NCBI GenBank assembly: GCA_016294035.1
Contig: JAEDCT010000018.1
Coordinates: 1-47,383, forward strand
Reading direction: 5' to 3'
Source: Treponema sp.
GTDB lineage: Bacteria; Spirochaetota; Spirochaetia; Treponematales; Treponemataceae
DNA length: 47,383 nucleotides
Notes under the pieces: generated by a model
Told to the model about the DNA's origin: nothing
The model's input: only the letters and a program-made list of their open reading frames with translations
Databases searched by the model: none
Program-made: the position numbers and the translations under genes
Shown: positions 39,109 to 47,383 of the stretch, one piece after another
How positions within the stretch are numbered: position 1 is the stretch's first letter
Layout: every line of letters begins with the position of its first letter

Positions 39109-41938
39109 AATACCAGATTGAGTTTCCATTTACCCAGTACTTGTTGAATGCATCAAGAACATCTTTCTCCGTAACTGTATCAAGCCTTTCAAGATTCTTA
39201 AGGTCATGAAACATGTCATCGAAAGTCAGAAGATTGTACACAAGATTCTGAGCCTGACCAAAAGGAGTCTGCAAGGCATCAAAAGTCATGTTGATGTATT
39301 TACTCTTTGCACCTTCAAGACTATCTCCAACTGTCGTGAAAACATAATTTCCGGACTGGTCTGTTTTTTCAACAACCATGTTTCTGGCCATGTATCCACG
39401 GCACTCATCAGAAGCAGCAACCAGCTGAGAATGATTTGAAACACGATAAAAATATTCACAGCCATATGCAGCCTTAGACCCAACCGCAAAAGAACTTGTG
39501 GAATAGCAGATTCCATAATGTTCGCGAATAATATTGAACATCATGGTGGAATAAATTTCAGATGCAATGACGCAGGGAATAAATTCATCGCTTGTGTTTA
39601 CTGCAGTTGCAAAAACTCTCTGAGCATACCCGCTCACACCGCAAGATGGATGAGTCAAAATCACATTATCATTTTTTTTGATTGAAACCGGCGGAACTGA
39701 ATTAACTGAAACTTTTTCGTAATTGAATTTAAGTTTTCCCAAAGTTTTATCCAGAGCCTTAATAAATTTTTTCTCATCAATTTTTCCAGAAGCCACAACA
39801 AAAATCTCTCCGCCAGACAAAAGTTTTTTGTGGAGGTTCTTCATGTTTTCAACTGTGATGCTGTCAATTGATTCCATTGTCACTGTATTTCTTACTTCAA
39901 ATGGATGTCCGGCATAAAGATCATTCATCATTCTTTCAGACATAATTGATTCAGGATCATTCTGCTTTTGAAGAAGATTGTTTTTCAGGCCTCGTGTTAC
40001 ATTTTCAAAAACGTCAGATTCATAGGCTGGATTCAGAAAACCATCAATAAACACAGGCAAAGTCTTGTCAAAATATTTTTCCATTACGCTAAAGCACAGC
40101 GCACTTCCTGAAACCTTGATCATTGAACCAACAGACATTCCGGTCTTGAAATTAATTTTCTGACGCTCTGAATAACTGTAATTTTTTGAACTGTATCCCA
40201 TCATGGAAAACAAAGTTCGTTCCAGTCCGGAAGTTGATTTTTCAAGGTGATCAATTCCACCCTTCACTCCGATAAAAACAGAATTGATTTCAGAGTCTGA
40301 AACCTGAATATAAACCGGAATATTATTTGCAAGTTTACTCTCAATGATTTTTGGAACTTGTCGTTCTTTCTGAACAAATGAAGAAGATTCACCAACATGA
40401 ACATAAATCTTTTCATCAGTTTCAAAGGCTTTCTGTTCTGAATCATTTTTCCTGACCATTGAAGAATATTTTTCTTCTTCCCACCAGGGCTTTTCATCAT
40501 CAGGAACCTTGTAGAATCCGGCCTGTGCAAGACTTTCCTTATTTGCCTCATAAACTTCCGGATTCAATGTTAATGTAACAAGAGGACTCTTTCCCAAAAT
40601 ATATCTGGACATAAATTCATTCATTGAAGACTGATTCACCTTTTCAAGATTATCAAGATATGTATAGTAATAATCAGGACTTGAACAAACCCACCAGAAA
40701 CGCAGATTCGTCAAGAGTCCTTTGGCAGTCTGGCGGCTCTCAATTCTTTCATCTGCATAAAAATTCCTGACTGAATCAACTTTCTGCCTTGAGAAATTTT
40801 TCTTATTCTGTGCAATTTTAGGAAGAACATTTTCTGCAAGTTCTGAATAGAATGCTTTTGTTCTCTGGGCAATATTGTTATCAGGCGAAAGCATAGTTGT
40901 TCCAAACCTGATTAGTCCAGTTGCACGAACTGTTCCGTATCCTCCCCAAATGCTTGATGTAGACGGAATCATAAATGTCTTGTTATTGAATAGATTCTGC
41001 TTAAAGTCACCCTGAGGATCATTGAGCAAGGTACACAAATAATCTGCATCGTATGTATCTTCAACATTGTAGTCTGTATCCGGCCCGCGATATGAAATGG
41101 AAATCTGGGCAGTTTCTTTCAAAACCTTATCATTAGTCGTTACACAAAATAAAGGTTTCGGTAATGGGGAAGGATTCTGCTGAGGCAAAACTTCAGGCAC
41201 AGACTTTCCTTTGTTGCTCCAGCTTCCAAATATTTGTTTCACAAGATTTTCAACATCATCCCTGTTTACATCGCCACCAACAAAAAGTGCTGCATTACAT
41301 GGAATATAATATTTATCCTTCATTTCATACATCTGTGAAATGGAAGCATTTTTTACAACATACTCAGATCCACCAGAATCAACCCTGTACGGTGCATCAG
41401 GAAACATAACCTTTCTATAATAGTTTCCAAAAATTGATCCCGGTTCTTTTTTGTCCGATTCAATTTCTGCAATGACAACTTTCTTTTCATTCTCAAATTC
41501 TTTTGGATCCATTAAAGGTGAACGAATGGCTGCATTCCAGAAAGCAAGTCCTTCTGCCAGTTTTGATGATGGAACGGTGAAATAATAGTTAACGCAATCC
41601 ACTCCAGTTGTTCCATTCCAATTGCTTACACCAAGATTATTCAATGCAGTCTGTACGCTGGCAGCATCCTTGTACAAATAATTTCCCTTGAACATCATAT
41701 GCTCATACAAATGAAAAAGGCCTGCATTTTCCGGATTCTGAGCACCGGCTCCTGCCTTAATTGCGATCTCAATGTAAACAAGTGGTGCATTGTGGTTCTC
41801 GGCAACAAAAAACTCAAGTCCATTATCCAGCTTATACTGATACAAATCCTTAACTGGAGTTTCTCCTGCCATGAGTGAATGGCAGAAAATAAACCCGCCA
41901 AGTACAAGTGAAATAATTTTCTTTGCTGATTTTTTCAT
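39068..41938 (-). CDS. Exported M16-family zinc protease (insulinase/pitrilysin type)
   Basis: 956 residues from ATG 41938, which begins a signal peptide (MKKSAKKIISLVLGGFIFCH...MAG). The inverted zinc motif HLYEH lies at 76-80 and the third ligand Glu about 75 residues later in VVIAEIESDKKEPG. Four repeated M16 domains are expected at this length; the second half (KIIESKLANNIPVYIQVSDS onward) lacks HxxEH, as in pitrilysins. It should act in the periplasm on peptides. It is downstream of copA with about 100 bases between, and may be cotranscribed. Confidence 0.88.
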   Translation of the reverse strand: MKKSAKKIISLVLGGFIFCHSLMAGETPVKDLYQYKLDNGLEFFVAENHNAPLVYIEIAIKAGAGAQNPENAGLFHLYEHMMFKGNYLYKDAASVQTALNNLGVSNWNGTTGVDCVNYYFTVPSSKLAEGLAFWNAAIRSPLMDPKEFENEKKVVIAEIESDKKEPGSIFGNYYRKVMFPDAPYRVDSGGSEYVVKNASISQMYEMKDKYYIPCNAALFVGGDVNRDDVENLVKQIFGSWSNKGKSVPEVLPQQNPSPLPKPLFCVTTNDKVLKETAQISISYRGPDTDYNVEDTYDADYLCTLLNDPQGDFKQNLFNNKTFMIPSTSSIWGGYGTVRATGLIRFGTTMLSPDNNIAQRTKAFYSELAENVLPKIAQNKKNFSRQKVDSVRNFYADERIESRQTAKGLLTNLRFWWVCSSPDYYYTYLDNLEKVNQSSMNEFMSRYILGKSPLVTLTLNPEVYEANKESLAQAGFYKVPDDEKPWWEEEKYSSMVRKNDSEQKAFETDEKIYVHVGESSSFVQKERQVPKIIESKLANNIPVYIQVSDSEINSVFIGVKGGIDHLEKSTSGLERTLFSMMGYSSKNYSYSERQKINFKTGMSVGSMIKVSGSALCFSVMEKYFDKTLPVFIDGFLNPAYESDVFENVTRGLKNNLLQKQNDPESIMSERMMNDLYAGHPFEVRNTVTMESIDSITVENMKNLHKKLLSGGEIFVVASGKIDEKKFIKALDKTLGKLKFNYEKVSVNSVPPVSIKKNDNVILTHPSCGVSGYAQRVFATAVNTSDEFIPCVIASEIYSTMMFNIIREHYGICYSTSSFAVGSKAAYGCEYFYRVSNHSQLVAASDECRGYMARNMVVEKTDQSGNYVFTTVGDSLEGAKSKYINMTFDALQTPFGQAQNLVYNLLTFDDMFHDLKNLERLDTVTEKDVLDAFNKYWVNGNSIWYFIVSPENTSKVQF

Positions 41939-42040
41939 AGTGACTGCAACTCCATAAAAACGAGACAAAAAAATGGTATCCAAAGACGAAGAATCTTCAG
42001 ATACCTTCATAATAAATGGAATCCGGAAAAATTACAATTT

Positions 42041-42244
42041 TTAGAGAACCTTGTATCCCGCACCAGTAATTGCAGACTTAAGAGTATCATCTGCAACATC
42101 TGAAGACAATGTAACTTTTACCTCTCCATTGTTGTGATCGGCAACAGCACTTTCAACTCCTGAAATTTTTTCAAGAGCTTCCTTTACGTGAGCCTCACAA
42201 TGAGCACACATCATGCCTTCAACCTTGAGAATTTTCTCAGTCAT
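42041..42244 (-). CDS. copZ: CopZ-like copper chaperone from an internal start within copA
   Basis: In frame with copA, the sequence AAAGGAGGAAATAAAAATG places an excellent Shine-Dalgarno eight bases before the ATG at 42244. Initiation there would give a 67-residue HMA protein: MTEKILKVEGMMCAHCEAHV, then KEALEKISGVESAVADHN, and ending AITGAGYKVL, the normal length and sequence pattern of free-standing CopZ, with the Cu+-binding M-x-C-x-x-C. Within the fused ATPase the same stretch is the C-terminal domain. One gene may thus make both the pump-plus-chaperone and the soluble chaperone. Confidence 0.65.
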   Translation of the reverse strand: MTEKILKVEGMMCAHCEAHVKEALEKISGVESAVADHNNGEVKVTLSSDVADDTLKSAITGAGYKVL

Positions 42245-44524
42245 TTTTATTTCCTCCTTTGGAATAGTGTTTATTTTTTCTTTCATTTTAAGTAAATTCA
42301 ATCTGAGTGCATTGGTTACAACGCAAACACTTGAAAGACTCATTGCAAGGGCAGCCACCATTGGGTTTAATGTGAGACCAAAAGCCTTATAGTAGACTCC
42401 ACAGGCAAGAGGTATACCAAGAACATTGTAAAAGAAAGCCCAGAACAAGTTTTCCTTTATGTTCTTCAAGGTTTTTCTTCCAAGCCTTATAGCAGAAACA
42501 ACATCATTCAAACTATTATTCACCAGAACTATTTCTGCACTATCCATTGCTATGTCACTTCCGTCACCAAGAGCAATTCCAACATGGGCACTTGTCAGGG
42601 CTGGAGCATCGTTGATTCCGTCACCAACCATGGCAACAAAACCTTTCTTTTTCAATTCTTCAATGCATGATGATTTCTGACCTGGAAGCAGAGAAGCCTT
42701 TATGAAATCAACACCACAGGATTTTCCAATGTATGCAGCAGTCTTGTCATTGTCACCTGTCAGCATGCATGTTTCAACGCCCAGTTGCTTTAGTCTTTCT
42801 ATTGCAGACTTAGAATCAGCCTTCAATGAATCAGCCACGCAGATAATTCCTGCAATGCAGTTCTCCTGAACAAACACCAGGGGAGTTTTTCCTTCACTTG
42901 CCTTCTGGTCATAGACTTCCCGGATTGAGGAAACATCGCAGATTTCAGATGCAAAGACATAATTCCCACCTGTAAGCTTCTTTCCGTCAACAACAGCCTC
43001 TATTCCCTTGCCAGACACCGAGACGAAATTTTCAACAGTCAGATTTTTATTGATGCCATGAGATTCTGCCCACTCAACAATAGCCTTTGACAGGGGATGC
43101 TCACTTTTGCTTTCAAGAGATGCAGCAAGTTCCAGCAGCCGGTTTTCCGTATAATCATTCATAGGAATAACATCTGTGATCCTGCATTTACCTTCAGTGA
43201 TTGTTCCTGTTTTATCCAAGGCCACAACCCTTACTCTTCCTGCCATTTCTATTGCAGCTGATGACTTAAACAAAACTCCATTTCTAGCACCAAGTCCAGA
43301 TGAAACCATTATTGCAACAGGAGTAGCAAGACCCAGGGCACAGGGACAACTGATAAGCAAAACAGAAATTCCACGGGACAATGCAAAGCCAAAATCATAT
43401 CCAAGAATCATCCACACAAGGAATGTGACAAGTGCTATGGCAAGAACACATGGAACAAACACACCTGAAACCTTGTCTGCCATTTTTGCAACAGGAGCCT
43501 TTGTTGTCTGTGCATTGTGAACAAGTTCAATGATTCTGGAAATTGTAGTATCTTCCCCAACTCTGGTTGCACGGCACTTCATGAAACCGAAGGAATTGAG
43601 ACTTGCGCTGCAGACCTCATCCCCCGGTCTCTTGTCTACCGGAATGCTTTCACCAGTAAGAACTGATTCATTCACGCAAGACTCGCCTTCAACAACAACA
43701 CCATCAACAGGAATTTTTTCTCCTGGTCTTACAACAAAAATGTCATCTATCTTGATTTCAGATATTCCTACTGTTACTTCTTTTCCATCCCTTATGACAA
43801 CAGCAGTTTCCGGAACAAGACTCATAAGTGAACGAATTGCATCTGTAGTTCTTCCTTTTGAAACAGCCTCCAGAAATTTTCCCAGAGTTATGAGAGTAAC
43901 AATCATGGCTGCACCCTCAAAAAACAGATTGTTCATGCAATATTCCACCAGATTGAAATCAACGAGAACGACAGCCCTTGTAATCATGAACATTATGAAC
44001 ACTGAATACAAAAATGAAACTCCGCTTCCAAGACAAACCAGCGTATCCATGTTTGGAGACTTATGAAGCACAGCCTTGAAACCTGAGACAAAAAATTTTT
44101 TGTTGAGAATCAATATGATTGAAGAAAGAATAAACTGAACCAGCACAACGGCAACAACATTGCCCTCGAAAAATGCAGGAAGAGGAAAATCCCACATTGA
44201 GTAGCCCATGGAAAAATACACAAGAACAAGCAGGATTGCAGCTGAAGAACAGAATCTCTTTAATAAAATTCTGGATTCCCTTTCTTCTGATTCAACCACT
44301 GGCTTCCCGGACTTTGATTTTTCTGCACCTATAACACAGGCTCCGTAACCGGCAGATACAACAGCATCTATTACCTGCTGATCACTGCACGATCCCTCAA
44401 CTGACATTTTATTTTCAAGAAGGTTTACGGCACATGATTCCACACCTTCAAGTTTCGAAACTGCATTTTCTATTCTGGCAGCACAAGCACCACAGGACAT
44501 TCCGGTAACACTAAATTTCTGCAT
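42041..44524 (-). CDS. copA: Copper-exporting P1B-type ATPase with N- and C-terminal metal-binding domains
   Basis: 827 residues from ATG 44524 (GGAGGTGGTC immediately upstream). An N-terminal HMA domain has GMSCGAC. The ATPase core has TGES (actuator), ISCPCALG (CPC metal site, about residues 393-395), LDKTGTIT (phosphorylated Asp about 437), SEHPLSKAI (HP motif) and GDGINDAPAL. After the last membrane helix (NALRLNLLK) a short linker leads to a second HMA domain (GMMCAHCEAHVKEALEK), which is unusual at the C-terminus. CopA moves Cu+ out of the cytoplasm. A promoter with an overlapping palindrome lies upstream (44544-44591). Confidence 0.93.
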   Translation of the reverse strand: MQKFSVTGMSCGACAARIENAVSKLEGVESCAVNLLENKMSVEGSCSDQQVIDAVVSAGYGACVIGAEKSKSGKPVVESEERESRILLKRFCSSAAILLVLVYFSMGYSMWDFPLPAFFEGNVVAVVLVQFILSSIILILNKKFFVSGFKAVLHKSPNMDTLVCLGSGVSFLYSVFIMFMITRAVVLVDFNLVEYCMNNLFFEGAAMIVTLITLGKFLEAVSKGRTTDAIRSLMSLVPETAVVIRDGKEVTVGISEIKIDDIFVVRPGEKIPVDGVVVEGESCVNESVLTGESIPVDKRPGDEVCSASLNSFGFMKCRATRVGEDTTISRIIELVHNAQTTKAPVAKMADKVSGVFVPCVLAIALVTFLVWMILGYDFGFALSRGISVLLISCPCALGLATPVAIMVSSGLGARNGVLFKSSAAIEMAGRVRVVALDKTGTITEGKCRITDVIPMNDYTENRLLELAASLESKSEHPLSKAIVEWAESHGINKNLTVENFVSVSGKGIEAVVDGKKLTGGNYVFASEICDVSSIREVYDQKASEGKTPLVFVQENCIAGIICVADSLKADSKSAIERLKQLGVETCMLTGDNDKTAAYIGKSCGVDFIKASLLPGQKSSCIEELKKKGFVAMVGDGINDAPALTSAHVGIALGDGSDIAMDSAEIVLVNNSLNDVVSAIRLGRKTLKNIKENLFWAFFYNVLGIPLACGVYYKAFGLTLNPMVAALAMSLSSVCVVTNALRLNLLKMKEKINTIPKEEIKMTEKILKVEGMMCAHCEAHVKEALEKISGVESAVADHNNGEVKVTLSSDVADDTLKSAITGAGYKVL

Positions 44525-44543
44525 GACCACCTCCGGCAAAATC

Positions 44544-44565
44544 AGTTAGCAATATATAACTAACT
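44544..44565. promoter_or_regulatory. Palindromic operator candidate of copA
   Basis: AGTTAG (44544-44549) and CTAACT (44560-44565) form a 22-bp palindrome with a ten-base AT-rich centre. It starts 20 bases upstream of the copA start codon and its right arm covers part of the -10 box, so a bound repressor would block transcription. The protein is unknown. Confidence 0.5.
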
Positions 44566-44591
44566 ATACACATAATTTCCACAAAATTCAA
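44563..44591 (-). promoter_or_regulatory. copA promoter
   Basis: On the minus strand TTGAAT (44591-44586), 17 bases, TATAGT (44568-44563). The -10 box overlaps the AGTTAG...CTAACT palindrome. The start codon lies 38 bases downstream. Confidence 0.65.
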
Positions 44592-44596
44592 TTTTC

Positions 44597-44634
44597 AAAA
44601 AAAAAGTTCCACCCGAAAAACTTCCGGATGGAAC
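44597..44634 (-). terminator. Rho-independent terminator of the GH35 gene
   Basis: On the minus strand GTTCCATCCG pairs with CGGGTGGAAC (one mismatch) around a nine-base loop and is followed by nine T. It lies about 40 bases after the beta-galactosidase stop and upstream of copA. Confidence 0.85.
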
Positions 44635-44675
44635 AAAAGGTATTTTATACTACAAATTAAAGGAGCCTATAAATT

Positions 44676-46847
44676 TTAAAGAATAACACAAGTATTAACA
44701 AAAGGTCGTGAAGTGATTGTTCGCACATTCTTTACTGACTTTTCATTTCCGAAGTCAGGCCAGGATTCCAGGAACACCTTCGCATCCTTTTCAAGTGCAT
44801 CAATTTCAAGAACAAATTCATGAGACTGATTTCCGTATCTCTTCAAACCGATTGACCATGGATACTCATCGCCGGCATAAATTGCATCATCAATAAGATT
44901 TCCATTTTCATAAAGACGTGCACAGTTTGCCGAGTATGAAATATCAATGAAAACATCATCAAGATTATTCCAGGATTCCACGTTAATTTTGTAACTTGCA
45001 GTTTTTTCGTTATCTGAAATTTTCTCGAAGGATACCTCTGGTGCTGATTTTTTTGCCCCTGTTCTTTCATAAACTGCAAATCCATTTTCCTCACCTTTCA
45101 GATTAAATCCTTCCGGAATATTTTTTAGAGCTGGGAAAATCTTGAATTCAACATCACCGTCACTCTGGAAATTCAAAACTGTTTTTCCGCCTTCACATTT
45201 CTGGAACATTACATTCTTTGTTACAAGAATATATGATGTAGTTCCAACTGTTACCTTGTGTGCATTCTGTGCATCTTCCCGAGTCAAAGTTACAATGTCT
45301 TCATTTCCAGATGCTTTTCCTGCAAACTGATACAAAACCTCATCTGCTTTTTCAGAAGAAACCACATTGCTTGCAACGGCAACATTCTTTCCTGCAGGTC
45401 TTGCGGAAGAATAGAATACAAATGCCTTTCTTTCGTTATCAAGCCTGCACAACGGAGTACAAAGAGATGTTGCCAGAATGCTTTCACCGCACTTCATGTT
45501 GAATGGAAGGAAGAACATATCCTCGTTAAGAACATCAACTGCAGGAAACTTTATTCCCAGTTGAGGATTTTCAAGAACAACATTCCTGTGATCAGCCATT
45601 TTATTTCTTCTCTGGAAATCACTTACAAAAACCCATCCACGGTTATCGCCGCACTTTTCACACTTGTAGCTTCTCCAGCTTGTTCTAAGGTCAGTAAAGT
45701 TATCTGGCTTAACTGGATTTGAATCAGGAATGAGAGTATCTGTTCCTGCCAGCTTTTCACCAAAGTCATGAACAAAAAGTGAATAGAGCTTTATCTCGCC
45801 GTAGGTTCCATTGGGCATTCCATACTGTCCAAGAGGTGCACGGAAATCATAGTTTTTTATGCTCATATCATTCAATGAACCTGTGGCAATGTTTTCCTCA
45901 AGGGTCGTAAGTTTTCCCTCCGGATTCTGACCACCGTGATACATGTAATATCCCAAGAGGTTACAGCCGCTTCCCATCTTGGCAAGACTCATTCCGCCAA
46001 TATCCTCTGGATGAGCAACTGGACGACGCTTAAGTGTTACCTGAAGGCCACCACCAAGTTCAGCCGTGAGATAAGGATACTTTGTCATGTCAAATGTAAT
46101 ACCTTCTCCAAGCCCAAAGTCACATCCGATTGCATGATCATTTCGCTCGTATGTGAACACATAGTTTCCGCTTGGTTCAATTTCTGTAATGCGTGGATCC
46201 CAAGGTGACTCACAATACCCGCCCATTACCGGAAGCATTCCTGCAGTCACAGCTCCACCCCAGCCAGTTGCCGTATACAAAGGAGCATCAAATCCAATTT
46301 TTCTGGCCATTGCTTCAAGGGTCTTCATGTGCTTTTCGCCATCTTCCCCTGAAAGACCTCCGCAGTGACCGAATTCATTTTCAATCTGCACGCCAATAAT
46401 AGGTCCCCCATCCTTGAGGAAAAGTCCCTTAACCTGCTCATATATTGCCTTGTACCATTTTTCAACTTCAGCAAAATATCTCTCACTGTTTGTTGAGCGG
46501 GCATCAGGGATTTTTTCAAGAAGCCAGTCAGGAAATCCACCGTGACGAACTTCCGCATGACTCCATGGGCCAATTCGAATAACCATTGTAAGGCCGCATT
46601 CCTTTATTGTTTCAACAAACTTGCGAAGATTTCTCCAGCCAGTCCAATCAAATTCATTTTCAATTTCCTCATGATGAATCCAAATGACGTATGAAGACAC
46701 AATATCAACTCCGCCTTCTTTCATCTTGAGTAGTGCTTCTTTCCAGTCACAATCCGGATAACGGGAATAATGGATTTCGCCCATTACAGGAAACCATCTT
46801 TTTCCATCTCTAAACAAACTTTTGCTGTCGTATGAATATGTTGTCAT
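44676..46847 (-). CDS. Glycoside hydrolase family 35 beta-galactosidase
   Basis: 723 residues, no signal peptide, so probably cytoplasmic. The catalytic barrel (1-330) has GEIHYSRYPDCDWKEALLKM, VDIVSSYVIWIHHEE, IRIGPWSHAEVRHGGFPDWL, the acid/base Glu in VQIENEFGHCGG (about 158) and the nucleophile Glu in YLTAELGGG (about 263). The rest is beta-sandwich. The family removes terminal beta-galactose from oligosaccharides and plant-type galactans. CGGAGG precedes the ATG. The gene is alone between a terminator and a promoter with two palindromic operators, so it should be induced by a sugar through a LacI-type repressor encoded outside the window. Confidence 0.9.
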   Translation of the reverse strand: MTTYSYDSKSLFRDGKRWFPVMGEIHYSRYPDCDWKEALLKMKEGGVDIVSSYVIWIHHEEIENEFDWTGWRNLRKFVETIKECGLTMVIRIGPWSHAEVRHGGFPDWLLEKIPDARSTNSERYFAEVEKWYKAIYEQVKGLFLKDGGPIIGVQIENEFGHCGGLSGEDGEKHMKTLEAMARKIGFDAPLYTATGWGGAVTAGMLPVMGGYCESPWDPRITEIEPSGNYVFTYERNDHAIGCDFGLGEGITFDMTKYPYLTAELGGGLQVTLKRRPVAHPEDIGGMSLAKMGSGCNLLGYYMYHGGQNPEGKLTTLEENIATGSLNDMSIKNYDFRAPLGQYGMPNGTYGEIKLYSLFVHDFGEKLAGTDTLIPDSNPVKPDNFTDLRTSWRSYKCEKCGDNRGWVFVSDFQRRNKMADHRNVVLENPQLGIKFPAVDVLNEDMFFLPFNMKCGESILATSLCTPLCRLDNERKAFVFYSSARPAGKNVAVASNVVSSEKADEVLYQFAGKASGNEDIVTLTREDAQNAHKVTVGTTSYILVTKNVMFQKCEGGKTVLNFQSDGDVEFKIFPALKNIPEGFNLKGEENGFAVYERTGAKKSAPEVSFEKISDNEKTASYKINVESWNNLDDVFIDISYSANCARLYENGNLIDDAIYAGDEYPWSIGLKRYGNQSHEFVLEIDALEKDAKVFLESWPDFGNEKSVKNVRTITSRPFVNTCVIL

Positions 46848-46970
46848 AAGTAAACCTCCGAATAACCAGTAAAATTCATTAATCTGTAATTAATTACCCA
46901 TCATGGACAGAACAATATCTTAACTACAAAAATACTTGCCACTGTCCGTGAAGTAATTTTTCATAATTAA

Positions 46971-46998
46971 ATGATAGCACAATAATCCAAGAAGTCAA
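46971..46998 (-). promoter_or_regulatory. Promoter of the GH35 gene
   Basis: On the minus strand TTGACT (46998-46993), 16 bases, TATCAT (46976-46971). The -35 box shares four bases with palindrome O1. The predicted leader is about 115 bases. Confidence 0.65.
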
Positions 46999-47008
46999 CA
47001 CGTGTTGA
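46995..47008. promoter_or_regulatory. Operator O1: TCAACACGTGTTGA
   Basis: Perfect 14-bp palindrome with a central CG, the shape of LacI/GalR-family operators. It covers the -35 box of the GH35 promoter, so binding should repress. Confidence 0.75.
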
Positions 47009-47068
47009 TGATACGAAACCAGACTCTGTGCAAATGGTTGCGCAAAAATATAAGGGCATCTGACTGTT

Positions 47069-47088
47069 TTATCAACACGTGTTGATAA
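47069..47088. promoter_or_regulatory. Operator O2: TTATCAACACGTGTTGATAA
   Basis: Perfect 20-bp palindrome with the same 14-bp core as O1, centred 77 bp further upstream (about seven helical turns), a spacing that would suit repressor looping between the two sites. Confidence 0.75.
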
Positions 47089-47094
47089 ACACCT

Positions 47095-47133
47095 AAAATA
47101 GCGCCTTGCTTTTACACAATGCGCTGCTATTTT
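47095..47133 (-). terminator. Hairpin upstream of the GH35 regulatory region
   Basis: AAAATAGCGCC (47095-47105) pairs with GCGCTGCTATTTT (47121-47133) apart from a small bulge. Read on the minus strand it could end a transcript coming from beyond the right edge; there is no long T run. Confidence 0.45.
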
Positions 47134-47236
47134 GGTTTCTTATCTGATTGTTCAACTTTTTCTGATGCACCGCACCAGAATTGCTTGATACTAAATTTTG
47201 TCATTGCCGCTCTTAATCCGACAATAATCCTTCAAC
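47134..47236. other. Non-coding stretch, one tiny frame
   Basis: Between the hairpin and the tandem repeat I see no recognisable gene. A 25-codon minus-strand frame (MTKFSIKQFWCGASEKVEQS...) ends at the hairpin; it has no clear ribosome site and no recognised family. Confidence 0.3.
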
Positions 47237-47383
47237 TGCTTGGTTGATAATTAATTTTCCCCGGCGCACTTGCTTGGCCCTGACTTCGATTGGCAAAAGG
47301 ACTGTCCCACTTCGGGGCACATTCCTTTTGCTTGGTTGATAATTAATTTTCCCCGGCGCACTTGCTTGGCCCTGACTTCGATT
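47237..47383. repeat. Start of a 92-bp-period direct repeat, continuing past the window
   Basis: A 55-base block (47237-47291, beginning TGCTTGGTTGATAATTAA) recurs exactly at 47329-47383, a period of 92. The 37 bases between form a hairpin: GCAAAAGGA at 47293-47301 pairs with TCCTTTTGC at 47323-47331. A minus-strand frame stays open through both copies (47213-47383; PIEVRAKQVRRGKLIINQAV before the stop), but 92 is not a multiple of three, so the copies are read in different frames and coding is doubtful. Confidence 0.7.

Noticed and set aside
42459..44066. Plus-strand frames opposite copA
   Set aside because: Low-complexity Ser/Thr/Pro-rich antisense translations of conserved ATPase motifs; no initiation signals.
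47237..47383. CRISPR array or integron attC site
   Set aside because: Only two copies, a 55-base repeat with a 37-base hairpin spacer that is itself structured, no cas genes, and no integron core GTTRRRY pairs.

Overview
The window reads like the chromosome of a spirochaete, most likely a gut or rumen Treponema. The evidence is indirect: low-GC DNA, a clpS-clpA-aat-hflK-hflC block, several genes whose products look like Treponema-type proteins of unknown function, a lipoprotein with a lipobox, and nonulosonic-acid and dideoxysugar genes of the kind linked to flagellin or surface glycans. No rRNA, tRNA, transposase, phage gene or CRISPR array was found.

Left arm (1-14594, almost all minus strand): a surface-glycan locus transcribed right to left. 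gmd (GDP-mannose 4,6-dehydratase), wzm-wzt (polysaccharide ABC exporter), rfbF-rfbG-rfbH (CDP-glucose route to CDP-3,6-dideoxyhexoses) and pseB-pseC (first two pseudaminic acid steps) form one train. A GNAT N-acetyltransferase (possible PseH-type step) and a truncated formyltransferase-like ORF lie at the left edge. Between pseC and the GNAT the locus is interrupted by about 4.8 kb of AT-rich accessory DNA: a DUF4143-type AAA ATPase, a full TIM-barrel sugar isomerase-like gene, a Panacea-type toxin-antitoxin pair, a small two-gene module of unknown function with a tail-anchored membrane protein, and a decayed gene. Partial copies of the isomerase gene bracket the ATPase (5' fragment) and the toxin-antitoxin pair (3' fragment). 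The GNAT gene carries an 11-base G tract close to its 3' end, a likely slipped-strand site.

Middle (14800-27309, plus strand): a metal-binding lipoprotein, a Uup-type ABC-F ATPase and a divergent paralogue of leucyl/phenylalanyl-tRNA-protein transferase, followed by clpS, clpA and the canonical aat (bacterial N-degron pathway), hflK, hflC, and a membrane protein joining a degenerate protein-kinase-like domain to an extracytoplasmic NTF2-like domain. A biotin-dependent carboxyltransferase follows behind its own well-formed promoter.

Right part (27310-47383): a 119-bp multi-hairpin repeat, an orphan GspG-like pseudopilin, hisC and a phosphodiesterase; a corA / SUMF1-domain / unknown-gene operon; a 645-residue protein of unknown function whose promoter geometry predicts a leaderless mRNA; ssb; a U32 peptidase-family RNA-hydroxylation protein back to back with a RecQ-type helicase; a periplasmic M16 protease; a CopA copper ATPase with a CopZ-like chaperone domain fused at its C-terminus behind an internal Shine-Dalgarno; and a GH35 beta-galactosidase with two perfect palindromic operators, one covering its -35 box. 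The last 150 bases are the start of a 92-bp-period repeat running off the window.

The strongest leads are the catalytically altered Aat paralogue beside the N-degron operon, the copA/copZ gene-within-a-gene, the gene-fragment-bracketed accessory modules, and the pseudokinase-NTF2 protein coupled to hflKC. All calls come from reading the sequence; no database search was run.
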